Part shown: in pieces, positions 49,347-57,907 of the stretch
How positions within the stretch are numbered: position 1 is the first letter of the stretch
Layout: each line of letters begins with the position of its first letter
Origin: Butyricicoccus pullicaecorum
Lineage (GTDB): Bacteria; Bacillota; Clostridia; Oscillospirales; Butyricicoccaceae
Direction of reading: 5' to 3'
Length of the DNA: 64,000 nucleotides
Assembly (NCBI GenBank): GCA_021531865.1
Contig: JAFBIW010000008.1
Span: 52,425-116,424 of the forward strand
Position numbers and translations under genes: made by a program
Notes under the pieces: generated by a model
The model's input: the letters and a program-made list of their open reading frames with translations, nothing else
Databases searched by the model: none
Told to the model about the DNA's origin: nothing

Positions 49347-49976
49347 ATGGCACAGATTCATGTTATGGATCATCCGCTGATCCTGCACAAGCTCAGCCTG
49401 ATGCGTGACCGGCAGACCGGTGTCAAGGAATTCCGCGAGGCCACCCGCGAGATCGCGATGCTCATGTGCTATGAGGCCACCCGCGACCTGCCGGTCAAGG
49501 AGATCACGATCGAAACCCCGCTGGCGCACGCCAAGGCCCGCGTCATCACCGGCAAGAAGATCGCCTTCGTGCCCATCCTGCGCGCCGGTCTGGGCATGGT
49601 GGACGGCATGCTCGAGCTGATCCCGGCCGCCAAGGTCGGCCATCTCGGTCTCTACCGCGATCCCGAGACCCTCCAGCCCGTCGAGTATTACGCCAAGCTC
49701 CCGGTCGATATCGCGGAGCGGGACGTCATCCTGATCGATCCCATGGTCGCCACCGGCGGCTCGGCTGTCGCGGCCATCACCGGCCTGAAGGCGCGCGGCG
49801 TCAAGCACATCAAGCTGATGTGCCTGCTGTCCACCCAGAAGGGTCTGGACGCGGTGCAGTCCCAGCATCCGGATGTCGAGATCTTCACCGCCGCGATCGA
49901 CCCCGCGCTCAACGAGGACGGCTACATCGTCCCCGGCCTGGGCGACGCGGGCGACCGCATCTTCGGCACCAAGTAA
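49347..49976 (+). CDS. upp: Uracil phosphoribosyltransferase
   Basis: 209-residue salvage enzyme making UMP from uracil and [19 protein letters not shown], the PRPP loop [16 protein letters not shown] and the uracil-binding C-terminus [17 protein letters not shown] are diagnostic. Follows rpiB by 29 bp in a ribose-phosphate/nucleotide context, with AAAGGAGAAG upstream; a terminator follows. Confidence 0.97.
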   Translation: MAQIHVMDHPLILHKLSLMRDRQTGVKEFREATREIAMLMCYEATRDLPVKEITIETPLAHAKARVITGKKIAFVPILRAGLGMVDGMLELIPAAKVGHLGLYRDPETLQPVEYYAKLPVDIAERDVILIDPMVATGGSAVAAITGLKARGVKHIKLMCLLSTQKGLDAVQSQHPDVEIFTAAIDPALNEDGYIVPGLGDAGDRIFGTK

Positions 49977-49990
49977 GCAGTATGGTTCAG

Positions 49991-50016
49991 AAAAACCCGG
50001 CGATAAGCCGGGTTTT
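49991..50016 (+). terminator. Terminator of the upp unit
   Basis: AAAAACCCGGC GATAA GCCGGGTTTT. Confidence 0.88.
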
Positions 50017-50047
50017 CTGCTGTTTCACCCCGTGAAAGGAGGGCGCA

Positions 50048-50983
50048 ATGGGGGAAAATCCCTTCCCGTTTTCGGATGACAACCGGCGCTACCACGCCTA
50101 TTCCTACGCCCTCAAGCACCGTTACGGCGGGCGGGTGGCGCGGGTGCCGCTCGACGGCGGCTTCACCTGTCCCAACCGGGACGGGACGAAGGGCGCGGGC
50201 GGCTGCGCCTTCTGCTCGGGGCGGGGCAGCGGCGACCAGATCCCGGACGGGCTGACCGGTCTGGCGGCGCAGTACGCGGCGGGCATCGAAACACTGAAAA
50301 AGTGGCCGGACGCCCGGTATATCCCGTATTTTCAGTCCTTTTCGGGGACGTATGCGCCGGTCTCGCGGCTGCGTGCGCTGTATGACGGGGCGCTCGCCCT
50401 GCCGGGCGCGGTCGGGCTGGCCGTCGCTACCCGCGCCGACTGCGTGACCGAGGAAATCGCCGGCCTGCTGGCCGAATACGCCGCCCGCACCGACCTGACG
50501 GTCGAGCTGGGCTTGCAGACCGCGCGGGACGACACGAACGCCGCCCTCAACCGCTGCGAGACCTTCGCGGAATTTTCCGCCGGGTTTGCCCGGCTCAAAG
50601 CGCGGGGCATCCCGGTCTGGGTGCACCTCATCAACGGCCTGCCGGGGGAAACGCGGGCGGATATGGTTGATTCGGCGCGCACCGTCGCCGCGCTCGGCGC
50701 GGACGGGGTCAAGCTCCACGCCCTGCACGTGCTGCGCGGTACGCCGCTGGCCGCGCACCCGCCCGTGTTCCAGACGATGGAGGACTATGTGCAGACGGTC
50801 TGCGACCAGCTCGAGGTGCTGCCGCCCCGGACGGTCATCGGCCGCCTGACCGGGGACGGCCCGGCGGACGCCCTCGTCGGCCCGGATTGGACGCGCCGCA
50901 AGCGCGCCGTGCTGAACGCGATCGACCGCGAGCTTGCCCGCCGGAATAGCTGGCAGGGACGGAAATGGACGGAAAATGGTTGA
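50048..50983 (+). CDS. TIGR01212 family radical SAM protein (YhcC-like)
   Basis: 311 residues; ATG 50048 with AAAGGAGGG upstream. N-terminal RYHAYSYALKHRYGGRVARV and PLDGGFTCPNRDG followed by GGCAFCSG give the unusual widely spaced Fe-S motif C-x11-C-x2-C of this family. YFQSFSGTYAP, GLAVATRADCV and VELGLQTARDDTNAALNR match radical SAM core strands. Function unsettled; relatives are often near tRNA or ribosome genes. Probably monocistronic. Confidence 0.9.
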   Translation: MGENPFPFSDDNRRYHAYSYALKHRYGGRVARVPLDGGFTCPNRDGTKGAGGCAFCSGRGSGDQIPDGLTGLAAQYAAGIETLKKWPDARYIPYFQSFSGTYAPVSRLRALYDGALALPGAVGLAVATRADCVTEEIAGLLAEYAARTDLTVELGLQTARDDTNAALNRCETFAEFSAGFARLKARGIPVWVHLINGLPGETRADMVDSARTVAALGADGVKLHALHVLRGTPLAAHPPVFQTMEDYVQTVCDQLEVLPPRTVIGRLTGDGPADALVGPDWTRRKRAVLNAIDRELARRNSWQGRKWTENG

Positions 50984-51008
50984 CTTCCGCCCGAAAGTCT
51001 GCTATATT
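50980..51008 (+). promoter_or_regulatory. Promoter of the Mn2+ riboswitch-CaCA exchanger unit
   Basis: TTGACT (50980-50985), 17-bp spacer, TATATT (51003-51008); overlaps the stop of the radical SAM gene. Confidence 0.8.
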
Positions 51009-51021
51009 AGAATCACTATCA

Positions 51022-51126
51022 GACATAGGGGAGTAGTCGGCGGATTTTTTTCCGTAGCTGCGTGCGACAAGCATGGCGTCCCGCGTGAGGACGTCCGGCG
51101 TAGTTTGAAATGACCAGACCTGTGCC
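51022..51126 (+). promoter_or_regulatory. yybP-ykoY-like (Mn2+) riboswitch
   Basis: Contains the hallmark AGGGGAGTAG at 51027-51036, a GC-rich three-arm middle, and GTTTGAAATGACCAGACC near the end, as in yybP-ykoY (RF00080). P1 can be drawn as CATAGG (51024-51029) with CCTGTG (51119-51124). The 3' P1 strand is also the 5' strand of the terminator, so ligand binding would favour transcription of the exporter. Confidence 0.8.
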
Positions 51127-51156
51127 TCCGTTTGGGGGGCACAGGTCTTTTTTTTA
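51116..51156 (+). terminator. Riboswitch-controlled terminator
   Basis: AGACCTGTGCC / GGCACAGGTCT with eight T; mutually exclusive with riboswitch P1. Confidence 0.9.
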
Positions 51157-51201
51157 ACGACCCCTCCCCGCGGATTTGAAAAAAAGGAGAGCTTGATTTT
51201 T

Positions 51202-52179
51202 ATGGTTTTGGTGCTTTGCGGCTACGCGCTGCTGGCCGCCTGCGTCATCTTTTTCTCGGCGCGGCTGGGCTATTACGTCGATCTGCTGGACAAGAAGACC
51301 TCCCTCGCCTCGGCCTTCATCGGCGGCGTCATGCTGGCGGCGGTCACGTCCCTGCCTGAAATGTTCACCTCGATCACCTCGGTCGCGCAGATCGGCAAGC
51401 CCGAGCTGGTCATCGGCAATCTGCTCGGCTCCGACCTGTTCAACGTTTTCGTGCTGGGCGCGGTCTTCCTGCTGTCGTTCAAGGGGCTGATGCGGGCAAA
51501 GGTCACGCGCAGCCACCTGACCACGGCGGTCTGCGTGCTCATCGTCTACGGCATCCTGATGGTTGCCATGATCGCGGACAACAGCCTGTTTTTCGGCGGC
51601 GTCAGCCTGATTTCGCTCGTCATTTTCGGGCTGTACCTCTGGTCGGTGTGCAAGATGTCGGGCGACGAGGACACGGCGGACGAGGAGGACGTCAGCCCGC
51701 TGACCCTCCGGGCGGTCGTCGTGCGGTTTGTCATTTACGCCGTCCTGCTCGTCATCGCGTCCATCCTCATCACCTACGCGTCCGACTATCTGGGCACCGA
51801 GCTGGGCTGGGGCGCGACCTTCGCGGGCGCGATCCTGCTGGGCATCGCCACCTCGCTGCCCGAGATGATCTCGTGCTTCGTGCTGGCGCGCATCGGCAAC
51901 TTCAACGCCATGATCGGCAACATCGTCGGGTCGAATATCTTCAATTTCGCCGTCCTGCTGCTGGCCGATCTGGTGTACTGGAACCGCCAGCTCTACGTGT
52001 TCACCCCGCAGGCCAAGCTGCTGATCGGGCTGGGCATGGTCTCGGCGCTGGCCGCGCTCGTGCTCGTGCGCACCCTGTGCACGACGAACGACGGCAGGAA
52101 CCGCCCGGCGGCGCTGGTCGCCCTGCTCTCGGCCGTGCCCGTCGTGACCTATGTCATGTTCGTCCTGCTGAGCGCGTAA
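51202..52179 (+). CDS. CaCA-family cation exchanger (Na+/Ca2+-exchanger-like)
   Basis: 325-residue membrane protein with 10-11 helices. Two alpha repeats of opposite topology are visible: TSLPEMFTSITSV with GNLLGSDLFNVFVL, and TSLPEMISCFVLARIGNFN with GNIVGSNIFNFAVLLL, which hold the cation-binding Glu/Asn residues. An acidic cytosolic loop (GDEDTADEEDV) separates the halves. The start is ATG 51202; TTG 51193, three bases after GGAG, is an alternative. The Mn2+-type riboswitch upstream suggests export of Mn2+ rather than Ca2+, which is inference. Confidence 0.9.
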   Translation: MVLVLCGYALLAACVIFFSARLGYYVDLLDKKTSLASAFIGGVMLAAVTSLPEMFTSITSVAQIGKPELVIGNLLGSDLFNVFVLGAVFLLSFKGLMRAKVTRSHLTTAVCVLIVYGILMVAMIADNSLFFGGVSLISLVIFGLYLWSVCKMSGDEDTADEEDVSPLTLRAVVVRFVIYAVLLVIASILITYASDYLGTELGWGATFAGAILLGIATSLPEMISCFVLARIGNFNAMIGNIVGSNIFNFAVLLLADLVYWNRQLYVFTPQAKLLIGLGMVSALAALVLVRTLCTTNDGRNRPAALVALLSAVPVVTYVMFVLLSA

Positions 52180-52194
52180 ATATCGGTGTATCCA

Positions 52195-52231
52195 TGCAAA
52201 ATCCCGGCTTGAACAGCCGGGATTTTGTTTT
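52195..52231 (+). terminator. Terminator of the CaCA exchanger gene
   Basis: AAAATCCCGGCT TGAAC AGCCGGGATTTT, then G and eight T. Confidence 0.9.
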
Positions 52232-52378
52232 TTTTCATGTTATGAAAAATCCGGGCGGACACGGATTTTTCAAAGGGGATTTCGCCCATTGCGATGGGCG
52301 ACTTGGGGCGCCGCCCCAAGACCCCGCAGCCTTCGAGAAGGCTGGCGAAGCTTTTGGAAAAACCGCTTTGCGGTTTTC
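52232..52378. repeat. Cluster of consecutive hairpins
   Basis: Five stems in about 135 bp: GAAAAATCCG/CGGATTTTTC (52244-52271), CGCCCATTGCGATGGGCG (52283-52300), CTTGGGGC/GCCCCAAG (52302-52320), AGCCTT/AAGGCT (52328-52343) and AAAACCGC/GCGGTTTT (52359-52377). The last serves as terminator of the minus-strand sigma/anti-sigma unit. No gene. Confidence 0.65.
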
Positions 52379-53161
52379 TCATTCGGCTTCGATGACGGTC
52401 TGTGCGGCGGTGAAGAAGTCCTCCGACGACCAGTCGGCCATGGAATCGTGCATGCCGATCGAGTAGGCCACGCCGTCCAGCTCAAATCCGGCGGTCTGAT
52501 AGATCGTTTCCTCGTATTCCGCCGAGCCGACCGACAGGAACATCTCGCCGCGTTCCTCCGCCGCGTACTGCTCCGCGGTGAAGTCCTCGGTGCTGTCGGC
52601 GGGCAGGCAGGCCGTCGGGATCTCGCGGTAGGTGACGGTCACGCCATCCACCTCACGGGTCTCGACCAGCGTTTTGTCGCTCAGCGTGTCGGACGCGGGC
52701 TCGTCCTCGGTGCGCGCGGCATTCAGATAGACCCGTTCGTCTCCCTTGCGGTAGGTCGCGCACAGGGTCAGATAGGAGCCGACCTCGTGATTCGCGCTGT
52801 CGCGCATGGAGACCGGTTCGACCTCGTATTCGGTCAGCGTGAAGTCCTCGGTCAGCGCTTCGGGCAGGCGGACGTCATAGCCCAGCTTGGCCTCCATCCT
52901 GGCCTCGTCCGCGATCGAAGTATAGGACGCGTCCGGCATCCAGCCGGACACCAGCGAGACCACCGGGCTGTTGGCCAGCGCGGCGCCCGTCGCCAGACAG
53001 AGCACGGCGGCCAGCGTGGCGACTACGCGGGTGCGGCGGGTCAGACGGGAAGGCTTGGCGGCGCGCGCCTGCGCGAGCACCCGGGTGCGCAGAGCCGGGT
53101 CGGGCGTGACTTCACGCGCGGCTTCCTGCATTCCTTCGGTCAGATAGGTATCAAATTTCAT
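52379..53161 (-). CDS. Membrane-anchored anti-sigma-like protein (DUF4179-like)
   Basis: 260 residues; the ATG at 53161 lies inside the end of the sigma gene (11-bp overlap). A short cytosolic N-terminus (KFDTYLTEGMQEAAREVTPD) is followed by one membrane helix (about 45-64, VVATLAAVLCLATGAALA) and a large acidic extracytoplasmic domain (Glu/Asp/Tyr-rich, about 65-260). The layout is that of anti-sigma factors cognate to ECF sigma factors in Firmicutes. No zinc-binding HxxxCxxC motif is present, so the binding region differs from classical ZAS domains. Confidence 0.78.
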   Translation of the reverse strand: MKFDTYLTEGMQEAAREVTPDPALRTRVLAQARAAKPSRLTRRTRVVATLAAVLCLATGAALANSPVVSLVSGWMPDASYTSIADEARMEAKLGYDVRLPEALTEDFTLTEYEVEPVSMRDSANHEVGSYLTLCATYRKGDERVYLNAARTEDEPASDTLSDKTLVETREVDGVTVTYREIPTACLPADSTEDFTAEQYAAEERGEMFLSVGSAEYEETIYQTAGFELDGVAYSIGMHDSMADWSSEDFFTAAQTVIEAE

Positions 53162-53687
53162 CGAAATCAACCTCCAAAATCGTTCTCAGCTTCTCCCGCG
53201 CGTGGTACAGGCGGGATTTGACCGTGCCCTCGAGACAGCCCATCGCGCGGGCGGTCTGGCGGACGGACAGGCCGTTATAGTAGTACAGCACCACGGCTGT
53301 GCGCTGCTTGACCTCGAGCCGGGCGAGTGCGCGGCGGATCTGCGCGGCCCGGTCGGCCCGCAGAATGGGCGCTTCGGCGTCCTCGCCGGCCGGTTCGCAC
53401 CCGGCGTACAGGTCGTCGACCGGGGTTTCGCGGCGGCTTTTGCCCGACACCCGCCACGCGGTGCGCGTCAGGATGCGGAAGAGCCACGCCTTGGCCTTTT
53501 CGGGGTCGCGCAGCGCGTCAAGGTGGCGGTAGCACTGGACGAAGGCCTCCTGCACCGCGTCCTCGGCGTCCGCGCGGTTGCCGCAGATCAGGTAGGCCGC
53601 CCGCAGGGCTTCGGTCTGATAGGTTTCAAACAGCGTATCGAAATCGAGCGGCGCGGTCTCACCGGCCGCGGTCATCGCGTGCGTCAC
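53151..53687 (-). CDS. ECF-type RNA polymerase sigma factor (sigma-70 family)
   Basis: 178 residues from GTG 53687 with AAAGGAGG seven bases upstream (an in-frame ATG at 53705 lies before the site). Region 2: FDTLFETYQTEALRAAYLIC, NRADAEDAVQEAFVQCYRHL, and KAKAWLFRILTRTAWRVSGK. Region 4: RRALARLEVKQRTAVVLYYYNGLSVRQTARAMGCLEGTVKSRLYHAREKLR with the helix-turn-helix (quoted in parts: LSVRQTARAMG, EGTVKSRLYHAR). It would direct RNA polymerase to a small regulon including its own operon. Coupled to the downstream anti-sigma-like gene. Confidence 0.93.
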   Translation of the reverse strand: MTHAMTAAGETAPLDFDTLFETYQTEALRAAYLICGNRADAEDAVQEAFVQCYRHLDALRDPEKAKAWLFRILTRTAWRVSGKSRRETPVDDLYAGCEPAGEDAEAPILRADRAAQIRRALARLEVKQRTAVVLYYYNGLSVRQTARAMGCLEGTVKSRLYHAREKLRTILEVDFDEI

Positions 53688-53788
53688 AGTGCGTCCTCCT
53701 TTCATTTGGCTTCATGGGTCGCATCCCTCCTCTCGGCGTTTCTGTAGGTAAGAGCCGGGGCGGGGGAGAACGGTTCAAGGTTTTGATC

Positions 53789-53822
53789 AAAAAAAAGAGC
53801 CGCCCGGCTGGGCGGCTCTTTC
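53789..53822 (-). terminator. Terminator of iolG
   Basis: Minus strand AAAGAGCCGCCC AGCC GGGCGGCTCTTT with a long T-run. Confidence 0.9.
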
Positions 53823-53857
53823 GTTGTAACAGATGAGCGACGGTAAAGAGGCGGAAA

Positions 53858-54883
53858 TTATTCCGGAACCTTTACGTAAACGCCGCCGTTGCGGCAGGAC
53901 TCGGTCGCGGCCTGAGCCATCAGAACCGGACGGAGGCCGTCGATCGCGCCGACAACAACCGGCTTGTCGTTGACAACGGAGTCAACGAAGTACTTGACCT
54001 GCTCGATGAAGGCCTGATTGTAGCGCTCGAGGAAGAACCACAGCGGCTTCTCGGAGTGCGCACCGTCAACGGTCATAACGGTGGTGGTGTTGATCAGGTC
54101 GTTGCCGTCAGAAGCCATGCCCTTGGAGCCGAAGGCCTCGACGCGCTGGTCGTAGCCGTAAACAGCCTGACGGGAGTTGTTGATGACAGCGATGCAGCCG
54201 TTGGCCATCTTCAGGGTAACGACAGCGGTGTCAACGTCCGGGATACCGGACTCTTCCTGCAGGTTGGGGTTAACCAGGCAGGAGCCGACAGCGGAGACCT
54301 CAACAGCCTCGGAACCGGTGACGTAGCGAACCATGTCGAAGTCATGGATCATCATATCGTAGAAGATACCGCCGGAAACAGCGACATAGGATGCCGGGGG
54401 CGGCTCAGGGTCACGAGAGGAAACGATGACGATGTGGGGATCGCCGATCTTGCCGGACTTAACCGCGTCGGCAACCGCCTTGTGGTTGTGGTCGAAGCGG
54501 CGGTTGAAGCCAACCTGGAACTTAACGCCCTTCTCCTCAACAGCAGCCATAACGGCCTTGATCTTCTCTACGTCGTAGTCAACGGGCTTCTCGCAGAATA
54601 CATGCTTGCCGGCGTTGATGGCAGCCAGAGAGATGATGGAGTGGGTATCGGTGGAGGAGCAAACGAAAACCGCGTCTACCTCGGGGTTGTTGATAACATC
54701 CATGTAGTCGGCGGAAACGTTGGTGATGCCGCGGGCAGCGCACCAGTCGCGCGCGCCGGACTTGTCGATCATCGGGTCAGCGACTGCAACGACCTCTACG
54801 CCGGGGATGGCGTTGATCAGGTTGTCGATGTGCAGCTTGCCGATACGGCCGCAGCCAACGACGCCAATCTTCAAATTAGCCAT
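53858..54883 (-). CDS. iolG: Inositol 2-dehydrogenase-like oxidoreductase (Gfo/Idh/MocA family)
   Basis: 341-residue NAD(P)-dependent sugar dehydrogenase. N-terminal Rossmann fold with VGCGRIGKLHIDNL (about 9-22), the CEKPVD motif (about 96-101, catalytic Lys), and the C-terminal GGIFYDMMIHDFDMVRYVTG carrying the Asp/His pair of inositol dehydrogenases. Best guess is myo-inositol 2-dehydrogenase; scyllo-inositol or another polyol is possible. Codon choice is different from neighbours (more GTT, ACC and GAA), suggesting high expression. The neighbouring LacI gene is divergent and is its likely regulator. Confidence 0.87.
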   Translation of the reverse strand: MANLKIGVVGCGRIGKLHIDNLINAIPGVEVVAVADPMIDKSGARDWCAARGITNVSADYMDVINNPEVDAVFVCSSTDTHSIISLAAINAGKHVFCEKPVDYDVEKIKAVMAAVEEKGVKFQVGFNRRFDHNHKAVADAVKSGKIGDPHIVIVSSRDPEPPPASYVAVSGGIFYDMMIHDFDMVRYVTGSEAVEVSAVGSCLVNPNLQEESGIPDVDTAVVTLKMANGCIAVINNSRQAVYGYDQRVEAFGSKGMASDGNDLINTTTVMTVDGAHSEKPLWFFLERYNQAFIEQVKYFVDSVVNDKPVVVGAIDGLRPVLMAQAATESCRNGGVYVKVPE

Positions 54884-54943
54884 AACACATATCTCCTTTT
54901 GTTCTGAATTTAAGCTCTTTTACCAAGCTCATTCACTGTTCTT

Positions 54944-54972
54944 ATTATAAAACCTGCGGCGAAACGGGACAA
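54944..54972 (-). promoter_or_regulatory. Promoter of iolG
   Basis: Minus strand TTGTCC (54967-54972), 17-bp spacer, TATAAT (54944-54949). Confidence 0.7.
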
Positions 54973-55065
54973 GTAGGATAGTTAAATTTTGTGAATTATA
55001 CGAAATTTAAGAATAGAGATTGTGCATTGTGACGAAAAAGAATGACATCCTGTCCGGACTTCCCG

Positions 55066-55094
55066 TGTGCAATGTGCAAATTTGCAAAATGCAC
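55066..55094. promoter_or_regulatory. Putative LacI-type operator
   Basis: Perfect 12-bp palindrome TGCAAATTTGCA (55075-55086) within TGTGCAA...AAATGCAC, 90-100 bp before the LacI-type gene and between it and iolG. A possible site for the adjacent regulator. Confidence 0.5.
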
Positions 55095-55174
55095 GGCGGC
55101 GCGCTTGCGCGGAGACGGGGCGCGTGATAGGATGGAGGGGTGAAAAACAGCGAAACCGGGAGGGAAACAGGGCA

Positions 55175-56197
55175 ATGAAAGTGACCTCACAGATGATTGC
55201 AGACCGCTGCGGCGTGTCGCGCGGGACGGTCGACCGGGTGGTGAACGGCCGCGCGTCGGTCGCGCCCGAGGTGCGGGCCCGCATCCAGCGGGCGATTGAC
55301 GAGCTGGGCTATCAGACCCCGGCGCAGCGGCGGCAGGAGAAGCCGGGACGGCGGGGGAGAACGATCGGATTCATCATCCCGAGCTGGGCGGAATATTATA
55401 CCCAGCAGACCCGGCGGGGCATCCGGGCAGCGCTGCGGCGGATCGGCGACCCGGGCTTCCGGGTGGAGGCGCGTGAGCTGCGCGGGCGGTCGAATAAGGA
55501 ATACTGCGAGTGCATCGCGGAATTGGAGGCGCTGGGCGTCGGCGGGCTGGTGCTCAACGCGGCGGACACCGCGCCGATGGAGCAGGAGATCGACCGGCTG
55601 AGCCGGGCGGGCGTGCCGGTCGTGACCTGCAATTCGGACGTACCCGGCTCGGCGCGTGTCTGCCACATCGGGCAGGATCTGGTCAAGTCGGGGCGGGCGG
55701 CGGCCGGACTGCTCGTGCCCGTGCTGGCGGGCGGGGACGTCCTTGTTGTGTGCGGCAACCGGGAGTTCACGGCCCACCGCCTGCGGGTCGAGGGCTTTTT
55801 GGAGCGGCTGTACGAGCTGGAGGGCGACGTGGGGCACGCGCACGTCATCGAGTGCATCGAGCGGTACGACCTGACCTACGACGGGGTGCTGGATGCGGTG
55901 CGGCGCAACCCGCGCCTGCGCGGGGTGTACATGGCCAATGAGAGCGTGCGCGGCTGCATGGACGCGCTCGCGCGGGCGCGTGCGCCCCAGCCGGTGCACG
56001 TCGTCTGCAATGACTTAACGCCCTACGCCCGGGACTATCTGAGCGAGGGACGGGTCGATTTCATCATCGACCAGGACTTTTCGGGGCAGGCGCGCCGGGC
56101 GGTCGAAGCCCTGTATGATCTGCTCGTGCGCGGCCGCCGCCCGGCCGAGCCGGTCATCCACGTGCGCACCAGCATCATTTCGAGAGAGCTGCTGTAG
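55175..56197 (+). CDS. LacI family transcriptional regulator
   Basis: 340 residues; ATG 55175 with GGGAGGGAAAC upstream. N-terminal HTH (VTSQMIADRCGVSRGTVDRV, then NGRASVAPEVRARIQRA) is LacI type; the rest is a periplasmic-binding-protein-like sugar domain (TIGFIIPSWAEYY, GLVLNAADTAP, VPVVTCNSDVPG, VCNDLTPYARDYL, FIIDQDFSGQARRAVEAL). The long effector domain resembles the RbsB-like sensors of ribose or inositol. Divergent from iolG, so probably controls it. Confidence 0.9.
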   Translation: MKVTSQMIADRCGVSRGTVDRVVNGRASVAPEVRARIQRAIDELGYQTPAQRRQEKPGRRGRTIGFIIPSWAEYYTQQTRRGIRAALRRIGDPGFRVEARELRGRSNKEYCECIAELEALGVGGLVLNAADTAPMEQEIDRLSRAGVPVVTCNSDVPGSARVCHIGQDLVKSGRAAAGLLVPVLAGGDVLVVCGNREFTAHRLRVEGFLERLYELEGDVGHAHVIECIERYDLTYDGVLDAVRRNPRLRGVYMANESVRGCMDALARARAPQPVHVVCNDLTPYARDYLSEGRVDFIIDQDFSGQARRAVEALYDLLVRGRRPAEPVIHVRTSIISRELL

Positions 56198-56249
56198 GGC
56201 ACGCTGCACCTGCGGGTTGTATTTTTTTTGTGAATTTTCCAAATCCCGG

Positions 56250-56278
56250 TTGACCGAAAAATTGACCGGACGTATAAT
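56250..56278 (+). promoter_or_regulatory. Promoter of the RND efflux operon
   Basis: TTGACC (56250-56255), 17-bp spacer, TATAAT (56273-56278). Confidence 0.88.
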
Positions 56279-56288
56279 ACAATTGAAC

Positions 56289-56308
56289 CCGACCGACCGG
56301 TCGGTCGG
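56289..56308. promoter_or_regulatory. TetR-type operator at the RND promoter
   Basis: Perfect 20-bp palindrome CCGACCGACC|GGTCGGTCGG just downstream of the -10 box, covering the region around +1 to +20. Its position would block initiation, and the operon ends with its own TetR gene, so this is the likely autoregulatory site. Confidence 0.8.
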
Positions 56309-56376
56309 AAATTGACAGCACAGCCGAAACGGCGGCGAAACCGCCCGTTTCACGAACAGAAAGCGAGAGAACCTGC

Positions 56377-57894
56377 ATGAAAAAACGCATTTGCGCCGCT
56401 GCGTTGGCCGGAACAATGCTCCTCGGGCCGACGGCGGCAGCCGCGGACGCCGCGCAGATCCCGGCGTGGCTGGACGTTGGCGGCACGGGAAGCACGTCGG
56501 CCCAGACCACCCAGACCGCCGGTTCGGCGGGCGCGTATCCGCCCGGCACGACATGGAACGCGGACGGCACGCCCAATTTCCCGGCGGGCACGGTCTGGAA
56601 CAGCGACGGCAGCCTGACCGGCCCGGACGGGAACCGCTATACGCCCTATCAGAACACCGTCCCCACGATGAGTCAGGCCGAGATCACGGCCTATCTGCGT
56701 GCGCAGGACCCCGAGCTGGCCGCGGTCGAGGTGCTGACCTACGCCGCGGTCGAGCCGCTCGTGCGGCAGAACAACCTGACCGTCCTGTCCAACCGGGAGA
56801 CTCTCGCGGGCATCGAAGCGGTCGATATCGACGAGGCGATTGAAGACCTCGAGGATATGATCGACTATCTCGAGGCCGAGGTCGATGGGTTTGAGGCGCT
56901 TTCGGACAACATCGAGGACTCGATGGGTGCCCTGTCTCAGCTCGATGCCGTACCCGGTCTGGCGGCGCTCATCCCGTACCAGACCGCGCTGGGCGCGGGC
57001 ACGATCGCCTCCCTGCAGAGCCAGATCGCGACCCTCAAGGCGCAGATCGGCCAGCTCGAGGATCAGATCGAAACCCTCGAAAACACCGATTACGAGCCGT
57101 ATGAGCGGCAGTTTGAGAACATCGAGGATCAGATCGTCATGGGTGCGCAGACGGCCTACATCGGTCTGGCGACCATGCAGCAGAATTACGTCCTGCTGCT
57201 GCAGCAGATCGACCTGCTGGGCATCAAGGTCAATGAGATGAAGACCCGCTACAAGATGGGTCAGGTCTCCGATCTGGATGTGGCCGAGGTCGAAGCCGCC
57301 AAGCTCGAGGCCGACAGCGGTCTGGAAACGCTCAAGCTCAGCGTGCGCAACACCAAGGGCGACCTCAACCTGCTGCTCGGCCGCCCGGCATCGCAGGGCT
57401 TCCTGCTGGACGGCCTGCCCGAGCTGGATACCGCGCAGCTCGCCGCGCTCAACCTCGAGCGCGACCTTGCCGCCGGCAAACGCGCGAGCTACGACATTTA
57501 CAAGGCCGAGCAGGCGCTCGAGGACGCGAAGGATCTCGACAAGAGCGACGACGGCCGCAAAAACAAGATCCGCGCGGCCGAATATACCCTGTCGAGCACC
57601 GAGCAGTCCTTTGAGCAGTCCTTCCGCAAGCTGTTCCGCGACGTGGCTGAGAAAAACCGGCTCGTGACCGTCGCCAGGCAGAACCAGACCCTGGAGGCGC
57701 GCAAGCTGGCGGTCGCTGAGACCAAGTACAACCGGGGCATGATCTCGCGCAACGACCTGATCGAAGCCCAGCTCGACAAGGCCAAGGTCGATACCGACGT
57801 CAAGCTGGCGCAGGTCAACCTGTTTGCCGCGTATATGCAGTATGAATGGGCGGTCAAGGGCGTGCTCAGCAGCGCGTCGGCCGCGATGAAATAA
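56377..57894 (+). CDS. TolC-like efflux protein (outer-membrane-efflux-type fold)
   Basis: 505-residue exported protein with signal peptide (KKRICAAALAGTMLLGPTAA). After a low-complexity Gly/Pro/Thr segment (about 25-95) the chain is long helices: coiled-coil DEAIEDLEDMIDYLEAEVDG and TIASLQSQIATLKAQIGQLE, then two TolC-type repeats with N-x2-K-x-R-Y-K-M-G-Q-V-S-D-x-D-V (about 287-303) and KLAVAETKYNRGMISRNDLIEAQ. The K-x2-E-x-R-Y-K-x-G repeat pattern is the OEP/TolC family. It is the first gene of an RND operon. A TolC-like protein in a presumably single-membrane organism is unusual. Confidence 0.85.
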   Translation: MKKRICAAALAGTMLLGPTAAAADAAQIPAWLDVGGTGSTSAQTTQTAGSAGAYPPGTTWNADGTPNFPAGTVWNSDGSLTGPDGNRYTPYQNTVPTMSQAEITAYLRAQDPELAAVEVLTYAAVEPLVRQNNLTVLSNRETLAGIEAVDIDEAIEDLEDMIDYLEAEVDGFEALSDNIEDSMGALSQLDAVPGLAALIPYQTALGAGTIASLQSQIATLKAQIGQLEDQIETLENTDYEPYERQFENIEDQIVMGAQTAYIGLATMQQNYVLLLQQIDLLGIKVNEMKTRYKMGQVSDLDVAEVEAAKLEADSGLETLKLSVRNTKGDLNLLLGRPASQGFLLDGLPELDTAQLAALNLERDLAAGKRASYDIYKAEQALEDAKDLDKSDDGRKNKIRAAEYTLSSTEQSFEQSFRKLFRDVAEKNRLVTVARQNQTLEARKLAVAETKYNRGMISRNDLIEAQLDKAKVDTDVKLAQVNLFAAYMQYEWAVKGVLSSASAAMK

Positions 57895-57907
57895 GCGGAG
57901 GGGAACG

